DNA from: a virus
Reading direction: 5' to 3' (one strand)
DNA length: 64,000 nt
Virus record (IMG/VR): IMGVR_UViG_3300036944_001167
Coordinates: 20,478 to 84,477 of that record
Position numbers and translations under genes: made by a program
Notes under the pieces: model-generated
Seen by the model: the letters and a program-made list of their open reading frames with translations, nothing else
Databases searched by the model: none
What the model was told of the DNA's origin: nothing
Shown here: positions 22,113 to 30,743 of the stretch, in pieces
Numbering within the stretch: position 1 is the stretch's first letter
Layout: the number at the start of each line of letters is the position of its first letter

Positions 22113-22727
22113 TTAGGCTGAAAGCTCTGCGACACGCAAAGCTTCTTGTGCAATTGGGGTGTTAAGGAACTGACTAGCCCAGACTTGACCTTCAGGGGTG
22201 TACAGATTGATCCGGTGTTTAACCTCGGCCTTTTTGGCAATCTGTAGGGTGGTATTGGTACCACCGCGCACTTTCTCGGTTTTACCCACAGGAATGGCCC
22301 AATACACCAAGTACTCAACCTTGTCTTGAAGACTAGCCCCATGTATCTGCATGACGTTGCGACTGTGAAGATTGATACCCCAGTCATCCAACCCATGAAA
22401 GCTTCCGCGCGCTTCGAGTGCCATTTGTTTGGCCTTCTCAAAGGTTGGGAACCGTTGAGCATTGTAGAAAAAGTTCTTCGGATCAGCTTTCCTGCCCCGC
22501 ACCCACTCATCACACAAGTAAATACGTGCACCGATCTTACGGTAAAAAGGACTCAACAGAGCACCCTCCCAGAAGGCTCTATCAGCCCCTCTGGCGTCAC
22601 CTGAAGATAATCCGTACCCTAGGGCATAAAAGACCACAGCAAGCTTCTGCATGAGCTTACAGACGTCTTCCGGTGTATCCCGACTCCCAACCCCTGCGAA
22701 CCAACCTTTGAACTCGGGTGTGGACAT
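22113..22727 (-). CDS. SLOG/DprA-like Rossmann protein, 204 aa
   Basis: Residues 9-15 read FAGVGSR, and residues 40-56 GLSSGDARGADRAFWEG. This pair (G-x-G-S-R, then G-x-x-x-G-x-A-x-G-A-D) is characteristic of SLOG-fold proteins related to DprA/LOG and YspA, which bind nucleotides or nucleic acids. Phage members are common and mostly of unknown role; possible functions are nucleotide-ligand sensing or hydrolysis. I chose ATG 22727 because AAGGA lies 6 nt upstream; a TTG two codons earlier is less likely. It overlaps or abuts the upstream gene. Confidence 0.7.
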   Translation of the reverse strand: MSTPEFKGWFAGVGSRDTPEDVCKLMQKLAVVFYALGYGLSSGDARGADRAFWEGALLSPFYRKIGARIYLCDEWVRGRKADPKNFFYNAQRFPTFEKAKQMALEARGSFHGLDDWGINLHSRNVMQIHGASLQDKVEYLVYWAIPVGKTEKVRGGTNTTLQIAKKAEVKHRINLYTPEGQVWASQFLNTPIAQEALRVAELSA

Positions 22728-22729
22728 GG

Positions 22730-23173
22730 TCAATCCTTAACAAGCTTGAGTTCTTTACGAGCATTCATTGCTACCTTGCCCAAGTAGTCCTTCTTATCGA
22801 AGGGGATACGGTAAACAATGGCTACGTGGTCTGTTGTGTCGGTGCGATTCATGACGTAGTGTTCAATTGAATCGACATCGCCCACGCGAAGGTGCGTAAA
22901 CACCTCGGTCAAACACCCCTGCATCCAATCCGCATACTGCAACATGTCGTTGTTATCAGCATCGTACATGATCACATGAAGGTCGTTACAGGTGTGCTCA
23001 ACATCATTGACGATGAACAAACACCCCTCTCCCCGAGAGAGTTCTATCTCGCGGTATTTAAAACCCATTTCAAAATGCTTACCACTAAACGTTTCGATAC
23101 ACCCCAAATAGTTCAAAGGGTTGGTGGGTAAGATCTTCTCGTCACGAGCAAAGACAATAAAGACAACAGACAT
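22730..23173 (-). CDS. Hypothetical protein, 147 aa
   Basis: Starts with a strand MSVVFIVFARDEKILP and alternates strands and helices (GCLFIVNDVEHTCNDLHVIMYDAD, then HVAIVYRIPF). Acidic, with no recognised family. It begins at ATG 23173 behind a ribosome-binding site in a small A/T hairpin and directly precedes the SLOG gene, suggesting a joint role. Confidence 0.65.
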   Translation of the reverse strand: MSVVFIVFARDEKILPTNPLNYLGCIETFSGKHFEMGFKYREIELSRGEGCLFIVNDVEHTCNDLHVIMYDADNNDMLQYADWMQGCLTEVFTHLRVGDVDSIEHYVMNRTDTTDHVAIVYRIPFDKKDYLGKVAMNARKELKLVKD

Positions 23174-23179
23174 AATTTA

Positions 23180-23191
23180 TTTTCCTTAAAA
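23180..23191 (-). promoter_or_regulatory. Ribosome-binding site in a small hairpin
   Basis: TTTT-AAGG-AAAA on the minus strand: 4-bp A/T stem with AAGG as loop. The weakest example of the series. Confidence 0.4.
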
Positions 23192-23203
23192 GAGGGCATA
23201 AGT

Positions 23204-23225
23204 AATCGGGACCGAAGTCCCGATT
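23204..23225 (-). terminator. Hairpin with GGCATAA-type tag after dcd
   Basis: AATCGGGAC-TTCG-GTCCCGATT on the minus strand followed by ACTTATGCCC. It lies between the dcd stop and the next gene. Confidence 0.75.
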
Positions 23226-23253
23226 GCCAAGGTTATTTACAGACAGCTTCCCT

Positions 23254-24078
23254 TTAAACGCGCGGAGTGACGACCCCGGTCTGGAACATATATTTGCCTT
23301 CGCGGTCGGCGTAGGACGTTATGCAGTCTTGGTCGCTCTCGAAGAACAAGAACTGTGCAATACCCTCATTAGCGTAGATCTTCATCGGTAGGTTAGTGGC
23401 ATTAGAAATTTCAATGACCACATTACCTTCGAACTCAGCTTCGATCGGCGTCACGTTGACGATAGCACCGGCACGCGCCAGGGTTGATTTACCAACAGCG
23501 ATAACCGTAACGTTACGCGGAATGCGGAAGTATTCCACAGTACGGCCCAAAAGGTACGAGTTCGGAGGTAGGATCACGTACTCGTCGCCGGTTTCATCAG
23601 TGTGGACCACCGCATCTACCAAACACTGGGTGTCAAAGCGCTTAGGGTCGATGATCGCTGAGTTGAGGTTGGTAAAGAGTTTGAACTCGGTAGACAACCG
23701 CACATCGTAGCCGTAGCTGGAAGTACCGAAAGAAATCAGCCGTTCCCCTTTGCGATAAAGACCACCGTCCTTTTCCACTACCTCGTCTTCCAACAATCCA
23801 TTATAGTGATCGAACTTATCAGACTCAGACAACGGACTGTCTTCACGGTAACGCACTTGGACACCTACGAAGGGTTCGATCATCGGCTTCCAGTCGATCT
23901 TGGCAAGATCCTCAGGACGCAAACGAGTTGCGATGTAACGCTGTTCTTTACTTTCGAGTTCTTTGGGGGTATGGGTGATACCTTCCCACGCCAGTGTAGT
24001 GTCACGACCATGAACGGTGTGAAGGGCATGGCTGGGAGGAGTAGATTGAGTAGCAATCCATTTGTCGGATTTGATCAT
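23254..24078 (-). CDS. dcd: dCTP deaminase with two insertions, 274 aa
   Basis: Converts dCTP to dUTP, the usual first step of making dTTP, or of producing dUTP in phages that tolerate it. The protein begins [11 protein letters not shown] and later reads [38 protein letters not shown], then [19 protein letters not shown] and [13 protein letters not shown]. These match the bacterial, Pseudomonas-type Dcd nearly block for block, including the GKST loop and the catalytic Glu region. The bacterial enzyme is about 188 residues. Here about 50 extra residues lie between DKWI and MIEPFV, and about 30 between VRYRE and the [11 protein letters not shown] block. I chose ATG 24078 for its AAGGACACTACC site and fit to the family start. 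Confidence 0.9.
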   Translation of the reverse strand: MIKSDKWIATQSTPPSHALHTVHGRDTTLAWEGITHTPKELESKEQRYIATRLRPEDLAKIDWKPMIEPFVGVQVRYREDSPLSESDKFDHYNGLLEDEVVEKDGGLYRKGERLISFGTSSYGYDVRLSTEFKLFTNLNSAIIDPKRFDTQCLVDAVVHTDETGDEYVILPPNSYLLGRTVEYFRIPRNVTVIAVGKSTLARAGAIVNVTPIEAEFEGNVVIEISNATNLPMKIYANEGIAQFLFFESDQDCITSYADREGKYMFQTGVVTPRV

Positions 24079-24117
24079 GGTAGTGTCCTTAAGGTTAAGG
24101 TCAGTTGAAGATTCCTT

Positions 24118-24145
24118 TATATAGTTTAGGTTTTTAATATTTTTT
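24118..24145 (-). promoter_or_regulatory. Candidate AT-rich promoter upstream of dcd
   Basis: On the minus strand AAAAAATATTAAAAACC is followed by TAAACTATATAAAGGAATC. The AT-rich block and TATATAAA resemble the early promoters, but the TAC end is missing. Confidence 0.3.
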
Positions 24146-24165
24146 AATGAGGGGTGGGGTGGCAT

Positions 24166-24189
24166 AAACGGGAGTGTTACCTCCCGTTT
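24166..24189 (-). terminator. Hairpin followed by TTTATGCC
   Basis: AAACGGGAGG-TAACA-CTCCCGTTT on the minus strand, followed by ATGCCACC. It ends the 25873-24193 fibre gene cluster before dcd. Confidence 0.8.
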
Positions 24190-24192
24190 AAG

Positions 24193-24822
24193 TCAGTGTC
24201 TGAGTGTGAACTCGAAGTCCCGCATACCACGCAGGGATGAGGGGTAGTAACGATTCTCTGTATACGCCGGATAGGACAGCACATCTAACCCTGTGACATA
24301 TACACCTTCAGGAACCGTGTAGGTGTAGCGTTCGCCGAGTACGTTGCGCGTTACCTTTTCTTCAAAACCTGCATCCCCTTTGTATATTAGTTGTCCTGAC
24401 GGACCATGAGCCCACGCATCGATGGTTCCGATGGTTTGAGTCGTCCCGTTACTCAAGTGAATCCTGATGTAGTTGAGGTGCAAACCTTCCACTGGGTTGT
24501 TGTAATACCCGGTGAATGTTGCACTAACCTTACGGATTTTTGATAAGGTGTCGACAGAAAACTTGCTAACCATAGGCGGGTAGTTATTTTGAACGGTCGG
24601 ATAGACATCGCGGTACCATCCGCGCACACTGTCGTATACCCACCCAGAAGGGTTTGCGATAACGTCAGAGATTTGAGTGAGACTCAGTAACTCAATTCCG
24701 TCAATGACTCGCCACTCCCCGCTTTGTTTTAACAAGGTGCTCTGAGGAGTGATCCAACCAAGGTTTGTCAATCGGGCCTTAAGGGAACCTTCCGACCACT
24801 TCCCTCCTGCTTTAACTTTCAT
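24193..24822 (-). CDS. Probable tail-fibre/decoration protein, 209 aa
   Basis: The N-terminus carries the shared module (MKVKAGGKWSEGSL, then a Trp and a K-x-x-GEWRV ending). The body is beta-rich and aromatic (GWYRDVYPTVQNNYPPM, VSATFTGYYNN, IRIHLSNGTTQTIGT, YTYTVPEGVYVTGLDVL), as in galactose-binding or jelly-roll domains. The end is EFTLRH. Adjacent 24832 and 25364 genes share the same start. Carbohydrate binding on the virion surface is a reasonable inference. Confidence 0.65.
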   Translation of the reverse strand: MKVKAGGKWSEGSLKARLTNLGWITPQSTLLKQSGEWRVIDGIELLSLTQISDVIANPSGWVYDSVRGWYRDVYPTVQNNYPPMVSKFSVDTLSKIRKVSATFTGYYNNPVEGLHLNYIRIHLSNGTTQTIGTIDAWAHGPSGQLIYKGDAGFEEKVTRNVLGERYTYTVPEGVYVTGLDVLSYPAYTENRYYPSSLRGMRDFEFTLRH

Positions 24823-24831
24823 GACGACCCC

Positions 24832-25344
24832 TTAAATCAAAATGCGATGTTGTACTTGTGTGGTCGGTAGATCCCGATAGGTTCTATACCACACCCGAGT
24901 AGTCCCGTACTGTGGCTGCCAGTTATTACTAACGAAGTGAAGCGGAATGTCGTTAAACATACCAATCTGTGGCCACGGAATATGCGTTTGGTTTCCCGCC
25001 ATGTGGAACGTAAACCATCGTAGCGCACCTACGCCAATCTGTGAGTCCATACCCCACTCACAACTCGCCCAGATGATGTTGTTGTCAAACAGGTTAAAAC
25101 GATCAGTGCTAATGTCCCCAGTGGGTACGTAGGACTGCGCATAACCGAAACGTTCTCCATAAGACGGAAAGACGTGTGTGGGGATAATCAACAGGTCAAT
25201 GATGCTAGCCGGTTTGTGCGGTTCACTGACGTCCTTCCACTGACCCCCGACTTTGGTAAACACGTGTTCGCCTTTGCGCCACACGTTGGCTTGCTTGAAA
25301 TGGGGCAGTGTCTTTCTCCACGCCCCACCGGTACGTAGTCTCAT
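24832..25344 (-). CDS. Probable tail-fibre/decoration protein, 170 aa
   Basis: Starts MRLRTGGAWRKTLPHFKQAN and then VFTKVGGQWKDV, the clearest copy of the shared N-terminal module (basic start, G-x-W, then GGQWKDV). The remaining 125 residues are beta-rich (SIIDLLIIPTHVFPSYGERF, WTFHMAGNQ-like strands, TRVWYRTYRDLPTTQVQHRI). No enzymatic motif. It probably attaches to the same virion position as its paralogues. Confidence 0.65.
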   Translation of the reverse strand: MRLRTGGAWRKTLPHFKQANVWRKGEHVFTKVGGQWKDVSEPHKPASIIDLLIIPTHVFPSYGERFGYAQSYVPTGDISTDRFNLFDNNIIWASCEWGMDSQIGVGALRWFTFHMAGNQTHIPWPQIGMFNDIPLHFVSNNWQPQYGTTRVWYRTYRDLPTTQVQHRILI

Positions 25345-25363
25345 GTTGGTATCCTAGAAGTTG

Positions 25364-25873
25364 TTAAACAGGGTCGTGGATGAGTTTGATGGTGAGTGTT
25401 TTACCGTACTGGCTCTTCAAGTACTGATGAACGTTCTTAACGCCATCTGAAAAGTATCGACGTGTGATCGTGTCAGAACTTCCCTGGTTCGTACTTTTGA
25501 ACGGTAGTCGTCCCAAACCCTCGATTTCAACAGCGATGACTTTAGACGAGTCACCTTTAGCATACAGACCAAACTGGAAGCCTGTTTGATTGTCATCGGG
25601 TGAGTTGAAGTCACGGATCTCGAGACCACGGTAATACGCAGGAGAAACAGTGCCTGGGTCAGGACTGCCTTGTTTGTAGAAGCCGTACCACACCTGTGGG
25701 GCGTTGAATGTTCCTACCCTTATTTGAAACGTTTCAATAATTTCATGTCGTCGAGCTATTGTCCAAACCCCGTCGATTTTGTAGTAAACAATATTTCCTC
25801 TCACCCAACTATTCAGGCGCTTGAGTTTGAGGTCGTTAACGTCTAACCAACCCTCGTTAATTCGAATCTTCAT
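25364..25873 (-). CDS. Probable tail-fibre/decoration protein, 169 aa
   Basis: Starts MKIRINEGWLDVNDLKLKR and then YYKIDGVWTIARR, a diverged copy of the shared module. The body has strands IIETFQIRVGTFNAPQVW, GFQFGLYAKGDSSKVIAVE and ends with TLTIKLIHDP, typical of a beta-sandwich. It is the first of three consecutive related genes, each separated by 9-19 nt. Confidence 0.6.
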   Translation of the reverse strand: MKIRINEGWLDVNDLKLKRLNSWVRGNIVYYKIDGVWTIARRHEIIETFQIRVGTFNAPQVWYGFYKQGSPDPGTVSPAYYRGLEIRDFNSPDDNQTGFQFGLYAKGDSSKVIAVEIEGLGRLPFKSTNQGSSDTITRRYFSDGVKNVHQYLKSQYGKTLTIKLIHDPV

Positions 25874-25943
25874 AACAACCTCTGTCGTGTCAGGGGATTA
25901 GAAAAAGGTACCTTCATAAAATTTCTGAGGATTGCCGGCATAA

Positions 25944-25967
25944 CCGGGAGGTTACCCTCCCGGCTAG
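25944..25967 (-). terminator. Hairpin overlapping the GGCATAA tag after terminase
   Basis: CCGGGAGG-GTAA-CCTCCCGG on the minus strand followed by TTATGCCGG. On the other side TTTATGCCG lies over the terminase stop codon, so both tag copies flank the hairpin. Confidence 0.8.
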
Positions 25968-25971
25968 CTCT

Positions 25972-28188
25972 TTATGCCGCCCGACGCCCGGTAAGGCCAC
26001 CACGCCCCATGATCTTACCCCACGGGTTGAGGCTCTTCTGAACATGCGCCGCGTTGTGTGCACGCGCAGCTTTGATGTTGCGCAGACTACGTTCTTCCGA
26101 GGCCTTCTGGATCAGGCTGGACAAGCTGGTAACGGTGTCCTCATCCACACTGTCCATAGCGGCCAGTTTACGCGTGAGGTGTTCAAGCTTGGCTTCCAAC
26201 CGCGCCACCACAAAGGTCTCTTTGGCATTAACCAACAGTTCGTAGACTTCTTCCATCTCCTTCTTCATCTTGTTAAACTGTGCCCGCTGATACAGCTCTT
26301 CAGGCGTCAGTTGTTTGTTGTTGCTAGTCACTGCAGACAACAGCTTACTGGTATCGATTCCATAGTGATCCAAATTACGACCCATGGTCACCAACCACTG
26401 TGCCAACAACCACGCAATGACCGTGTCATCATGACCGGAGGCCGCGTGATCGATTCGACCCTTCTTCACCACCAACCCACGAATCTCTTCAGACAACTGC
26501 TTGTCGTGTACCAAGTGCCCGCTGTCTTTCGCCGCATTCTGAAGAACCGGTCCGTAGAGTAGCGCACGGGTTTCGGCATTCGTGTTAAAGCCAAAGTAGC
26601 CTTTAGTCTCGTCGTAGAATTGTTCCGTCCGAGTACCCATGGGTTTACAGATGGTCTTGTAAAGGTCTGCTTTCTCATTGGAGTTCTCCACAATACGGTT
26701 GAAGATACGACGGAACGGATCTTCGCCCATGGCTGGCAACTTCAGGATCAAGGCATCAACGATCATCTGACCAGTCGACTTCTTCTCAGGAATCAAGGTG
26801 ATGTTCTTAAACCGCACCAAGAACTCTGCCAAGAAGTTAGAGAACCGAATCAGGTTAGTCTCATTGACATTGAACGCACCCACCACCGACAAGTCCTTGG
26901 TGTTAATGATCGTCCCTGCAATCCCGTCTCGACCCACCGCTTCAGAGGTATCCAACCCCAAGATGAACTGGTCGGTCTGCGTCAAGCGCTGAAGGCTGAC
27001 TTCATCGACATACCAACGCACCACGTACAACTCTTTGGACACGAAGTTGTACATCACATCCCGTACCGAGTTTTTGATCATCTCGTTGAGCTGTGGGGTC
27101 AACGGCGAGCTTTGTGTACCAGACGTCCAGACGTTGAAGAAGTCGCGGTTTGCTCCATCACCATAGGAGTTTGCCTCCGCCATGGTCTTGTACAACCACT
27201 CGTCGGTGTAACCCAATTGGCGGTGCGAGAAGGTTGCGTTGATCAGGATCTTACGACCAGGGTTGTTCTTCGCCACCATCTCATGGAAGGCTGCTTTGTC
27301 TACACAGTCAAAGTACAGTTCAGTCCACTTAGCACCGCCGTGGATCATGTCGTACATGTACTTGCCGTCGCGGTCATCCTTCTTACCAGCGGTTGTGGTG
27401 AAGATGTTACCGTGTGGACGGTTGTGTTTACGGGCTTCTTCACGCGCTGCGTTACCGGCCGCCAGCGCAGCAGGCAAAGTGATGCCAATGAAGTTAATGA
27501 ACGGACCTTCGTCGATGTGGCTGATTGGTGAGGTCTGTCCACGACCCAGGTTGTTAGCACTGGATTCGGAGTTTTGAGCAACACCTGTGGAGTAGGTGTT
27601 CTCCCACTTCTTACAGGTGACTTCGAATTGGTTATCAGAGTCTGTACGACCCTTAGCGACCAAATAAGGTGGTAATAGATCCCGGATTTTCTTCAGACGT
27701 TCAACGTTAGCCTTACGCAGAGCATCGTCCTTTGTGATCATGTTGATACGAGAGTTACTCGTACCCAAGAACAGTAACCAGATCATCAAACAGTCAGTAG
27801 ATACCGATTTACCTGTCTGACGAGGTTGGATCAAGGCGATGTCCATGTTGTTGATAAAGGTCCATGTGGTCGCCATGTTCCCCCGGTTGGCTTTGTAGGG
27901 AACCGGGTTAGGGCCTGCCACAGGTGGAATGCGCACTACTTCACGTAAGTAGTACCAAATGTTGTACCGGCACTCCAAACCAATCTTCATCTTGTAGGCA
28001 TCGGACAACACTTCAGAATGTGGGTCAACCCCAATCAATTCCGGTTGCATAATCGCCAAGGGCCACAGGCAGTTTTTAATCCCCATCTCTTTTAGCAGGG
28101 AGCTGTAGCGTAGGAAAGATTCGTTCTTTGTGGAATAATCCACTCTGGCCATCGGGTAACGATGCCAATCGTTTCCAAACAAAATCAT
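25972..28188 (-). CDS. terL: Terminase large subunit, 738 aa
   Basis: Packages DNA into the prohead. The ATPase has Walker A QPRQTGKS (residues 121-128) and Walker B HIDEGPF with Asp-Glu at 226-227. The coupling segment is near FTTTAG (263-268). The RNase H-like nuclease has ILGLDTSEAVG (Asp413), IPEKKSTGQ (Glu468) and the late ASGHDDTVIAW (Asp587, Asp588). All the expected acidic residues are present. The C-terminal about 100 residues are a charged helix (KMKKEMEEVYELLVNAKE, then a basic tail) that may bind the portal. No intein or intron is visible. The gene lies next to three large virion genes and the sheath, as in phiKZ. Confidence 0.95.
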   Translation of the reverse strand: MILFGNDWHRYPMARVDYSTKNESFLRYSSLLKEMGIKNCLWPLAIMQPELIGVDPHSEVLSDAYKMKIGLECRYNIWYYLREVVRIPPVAGPNPVPYKANRGNMATTWTFINNMDIALIQPRQTGKSVSTDCLMIWLLFLGTSNSRINMITKDDALRKANVERLKKIRDLLPPYLVAKGRTDSDNQFEVTCKKWENTYSTGVAQNSESSANNLGRGQTSPISHIDEGPFINFIGITLPAALAAGNAAREEARKHNRPHGNIFTTTAGKKDDRDGKYMYDMIHGGAKWTELYFDCVDKAAFHEMVAKNNPGRKILINATFSHRQLGYTDEWLYKTMAEANSYGDGANRDFFNVWTSGTQSSPLTPQLNEMIKNSVRDVMYNFVSKELYVVRWYVDEVSLQRLTQTDQFILGLDTSEAVGRDGIAGTIINTKDLSVVGAFNVNETNLIRFSNFLAEFLVRFKNITLIPEKKSTGQMIVDALILKLPAMGEDPFRRIFNRIVENSNEKADLYKTICKPMGTRTEQFYDETKGYFGFNTNAETRALLYGPVLQNAAKDSGHLVHDKQLSEEIRGLVVKKGRIDHAASGHDDTVIAWLLAQWLVTMGRNLDHYGIDTSKLLSAVTSNNKQLTPEELYQRAQFNKMKKEMEEVYELLVNAKETFVVARLEAKLEHLTRKLAAMDSVDEDTVTSLSSLIQKASEERSLRNIKAARAHNAAHVQKSLNPWGKIMGRGGLTGRRAA

Positions 28189-28251
28189 AGTCGTTACCTA
28201 TTGACAGGGAAGCTGTATAGTCTATAGGATTGGGGAGCCCCTACAAAAGGC

Positions 28252-28276
28252 AAAAAAAAAGAGGCCAGAAGGCCTC
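28252..28276 (-). terminator. Intrinsic terminator after the 28279-28566 gene
   Basis: GAGGCC-TTCT-GGCCTC on the minus strand is followed by TTTTTTTTT. A standard intrinsic terminator. Confidence 0.9.
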
Positions 28277-28278
28277 TC

Positions 28279-28566
28279 TCAGAGTTGCTCCACCACGTAT
28301 GTGGCGATGCCGTGATCCCGGAACTCCCGAAACAAGATCTCTGAGTACTCGGTGGCCGATTCCAACAAAACTTCTTCGACCTTGTAGTTGGTTGCTTCTA
28401 GTACCAGCAAAACTAACTCTTCAGACAAATCCAGGCGCTGTACATCATCAGTCGCCTTTTCAAGTTGGGTCAGTAAGTTCACGACTTGAGTGTGCTCTTT
28501 CAACTCATAAACCCGACTTTTCATTTCGGATGTCAGACTTCGCAACGTAACATTTACCATATCCAT
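28279..28566 (-). CDS. Small hypothetical early protein, 95 aa
   Basis: Helical, with a leucine-rich central region (VVNLLTQLEKATDDVQRLDLSEELVLLVLEA in parts) and an acidic net charge. Starts at ATG 28566 after GGGGAAGAGAAC; a second ATG two codons in is possible. No family is recognised. It follows the 28606-28920 gene in the transcript from the early promoter at 28979-28986 and ends at an intrinsic terminator. Confidence 0.65.
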   Translation of the reverse strand: MDMVNVTLRSLTSEMKSRVYELKEHTQVVNLLTQLEKATDDVQRLDLSEELVLLVLEATNYKVEEVLLESATEYSEILFREFRDHGIATYVVEQL

Positions 28567-28605
28567 GTTCTCTTCCCCACTTTACGAATAAGAACTGTAT
28601 AAAGT

Positions 28606-28920
28606 TTAAGCTGGAACGCCCAGAAACGCCAGACGATCTTCAATCAGATTCAGGCGCATTTCCAGAGCGACGATATTATCGCCGCTCAGTTGGGCATGTA
28701 GACCGTGATCGAAATATTCATCGATCACCGATTGGATCATTGCGACTTCATGACGAAGCTCAGCAGCCTGTTGTTTACGGCTTTCCAAACGCTGTGTGCG
28801 TTCAGCAGCCGCCATTGCTTTAACCTCAACCGGATCTACTTTTTCGATGGTGCGATGGATCTGCTTCATCTGGCGATCAAACAGCTTATCCAGGGCAGCT
28901 TCAAAGCTCATGGTGTTCAT
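28606..28920 (-). CDS. Early coiled-coil protein, 104 aa
   Basis: A long charged helix is visible (AALDKLFDRQMKQIHRTIEK, then KAMAAAERTQRLESRKQQAA, then ELRHEVAMIQSVIDEYF), likely to form a coiled coil, followed by a shorter helix (VALEMRLNLIEDRLAFLG). No family is recognised. It is the first gene after one of the best early promoters and its ribosome-binding site lies in a hairpin loop. Confidence 0.7.
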   Translation of the reverse strand: MNTMSFEAALDKLFDRQMKQIHRTIEKVDPVEVKAMAAAERTQRLESRKQQAAELRHEVAMIQSVIDEYFDHGLHAQLSGDNIVALEMRLNLIEDRLAFLGVPA

Positions 28921-28924
28921 GATG

Positions 28925-28938
28925 GTTCTCCTAAGAAC
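28925..28938 (-). promoter_or_regulatory. Ribosome-binding site in a hairpin tetraloop
   Basis: GTTCT-TAGG-AGAAC on the minus strand: 5-bp stem with TAGG as loop, then CATC and ATG. Confidence 0.65.
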
Positions 28939-28978
28939 TCAAGGGTTAGATACAGGTTGTTGTATCCTATTCCTTTAA

Positions 28979-28986
28979 GTAATATA
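28979..28986 (-). promoter_or_regulatory. Early promoter, TATATTAC
   Basis: AAATAAAAAAATTTCAGATC then TATATTACTTAAAGG on the minus strand. Exact match to the phiKZ early element with the AT-rich upstream block. The leader then has GATACA-ACAACC-TGTATC, a 6-bp hairpin. The leader is nearly the same as at 40281-40288. Confidence 0.8.
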
Positions 28987-29019
28987 GATCTGAAATTTTT
29001 TTATTTGACCAAACGGCAT

Positions 29020-29043
29020 AAACGGGAGGTTGCCCTCCCGTTT
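29020..29043 (-). terminator. Hairpin followed by TTTATGCC
   Basis: AAACGGGAGG-GCAA-CCTCCCGTTT on the minus strand followed by ATGCCGTTTGG. It ends the 34201-29057 operon just before the early promoter. Confidence 0.85.
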
Positions 29044-29056
29044 AGTCCAATCAGGG

Positions 29057-30736
29057 TTAACTGATCTGTTTGGTGTACATGACACCCATACCCAACTGTA
29101 CGTCGGTCACTGCGGTGCGTCGGAAGAAACGGATGATAACCGGCTCTCCTGACTTAATGGCGTGTGGCGACACCAGTTCGTGGTTCCACATCTCAAGTGG
29201 GTACTCGAAGTTCTCACCGTTGATGTAGAGTGCGAAGTGGGTCGGTTCCGGCGCACGTTGCTCCACAGCAGGATTGAACAATGGTTCGGCGCGGTAGAAC
29301 ACCTGGTCCAACCACACCGCGTAGTTGCTCAAACCGTTACTGAGGTCCAGCTTCCAGTTGTTGACGTTCTCCATGCGGGAGGTGGCTTTAACACCCGAAC
29401 CGTACATCGGGTTTTGACCCGGCGTGTAGCGGATAGCCCAACGGTCTTCGCTGACCAAGCTGTCCGGTTGACGCAGTACGATACCGATGGTTTGGCTGTG
29501 ACGGTAGTTTTTGAACTGACCATCCACTTCCTGCATGTTGATACCAACCGTGAGGTTTTGCAGCACCCCATAGTCCGTTGGACGGAACTCGGCAGACCCT
29601 ACAGCGAAGGACACCAAGTGACTCACTTCGAACCATTCTTCTCGGTCCAAGTTCATCAAGAACCAGCGCAGCCGGTAACCGTAGATGTTATCCACCCACA
29701 CCGGTGCACAGAACAGCTTCACACTGTACGCCCCGTCCATCCGCAACGTAGTGGCCTTGTAGGCCGTCGAGATGTGCTTGCCCTGGTTAGCAGTCGCCCC
29801 GTAGCAATACTCATCATCACCCAGACGGTACGTCAACACCAAGTCCAACCGCTGACCTTGTTGGGTGGCCATGTAGTTATTCAACCCATACAGGTTAAAC
29901 TTACTACCGTCCACAGCCATGCGAGTTTGACTGTTGTCACTGTACGTCACCACGCCAATTGCATTGAGTGCCGACACCGGAAGGTTAATCGGGAACTGAA
30001 GTAACGACTGGTCCACTTCCGAAAGGAAGGGAGATTCCAGATGAATCGCGGTGATGTACTTGCGGTACGCATCGGTGGTGCGAGCAAAGGCACTGTTACA
30101 CACCAGTACCCGCGCCATCGAACGTACGTTACCGACTTGGTCATACGCCACGACCGTCAGCACTTCGTTGTCTGGGAGTTGACGCATGGTGTAAGCAGCC
30201 ATCGGTACCTTTACCGCCTTGTTGTAGGCAGCCGGTTGTCCATCCGGGTTGTTCGGTACCTGCGCCAGCTCAAGCGGAATGTTTTCACCCAACATCTGAC
30301 CGTTTTGGTCATACATGGCCGAGATGACATTCGCGCTGTCACCGATATCTGATCCCAAGAACACCTTGACGTATTCAACCGTCGTACCTTTGAACGACAG
30401 ACGAGAATCCAACGCCAACGTGAAAGGCACCACCGAGGTGTCAATGAACGCCCGGAACGACTCGCTTTGATAGCCAGGTCCCACACCCAACAGGATGTCC
30501 TCATCGTTCAACGAATCGCTTTCCAGCGGTTCTTCATAACGCCGAAGACGCGACAGCCCCGTGGTGTAATCCACACTCACCACACGCCACAGGCCCGTGG
30601 CCCAATCCCAAACTTCATCGTCCAGGTTCGGGCAATATCGACCGGTCCCATCCGGTCCGGTGTACAGCTCAGATTTGCGCCAGCGACGATGTCCCCGATC
30701 GGGGTTAATCACTGGCACCATTGGGGTAGTTGACAT
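29057..30736 (-). CDS. Large virion structural protein, 559 aa
   Basis: Beta-rich with many Tyr, Trp and Asn residues and no membrane segments. The N-terminal 90 residues start with a basic part (DRGHRRWRKSELYTGPDG) followed by a WDWATGLWRVVSVDY strand pair. Later strands include VWVDNIYGYRLRWFLM and THFALYINGENFEYPLEMW. It lies between terminase and the sheath together with two more large genes; in phiKZ the equivalent interval carries virion genes 26-28. I therefore infer a tail or baseplate part. AGGTGAGTT precedes ATG 30736. Confidence 0.7.
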   Translation of the reverse strand: MSTTPMVPVINPDRGHRRWRKSELYTGPDGTGRYCPNLDDEVWDWATGLWRVVSVDYTTGLSRLRRYEEPLESDSLNDEDILLGVGPGYQSESFRAFIDTSVVPFTLALDSRLSFKGTTVEYVKVFLGSDIGDSANVISAMYDQNGQMLGENIPLELAQVPNNPDGQPAAYNKAVKVPMAAYTMRQLPDNEVLTVVAYDQVGNVRSMARVLVCNSAFARTTDAYRKYITAIHLESPFLSEVDQSLLQFPINLPVSALNAIGVVTYSDNSQTRMAVDGSKFNLYGLNNYMATQQGQRLDLVLTYRLGDDEYCYGATANQGKHISTAYKATTLRMDGAYSVKLFCAPVWVDNIYGYRLRWFLMNLDREEWFEVSHLVSFAVGSAEFRPTDYGVLQNLTVGINMQEVDGQFKNYRHSQTIGIVLRQPDSLVSEDRWAIRYTPGQNPMYGSGVKATSRMENVNNWKLDLSNGLSNYAVWLDQVFYRAEPLFNPAVEQRAPEPTHFALYINGENFEYPLEMWNHELVSPHAIKSGEPVIIRFFRRTAVTDVQLGMGVMYTKQIS

Positions 30737-30743
30737 AACTCAC

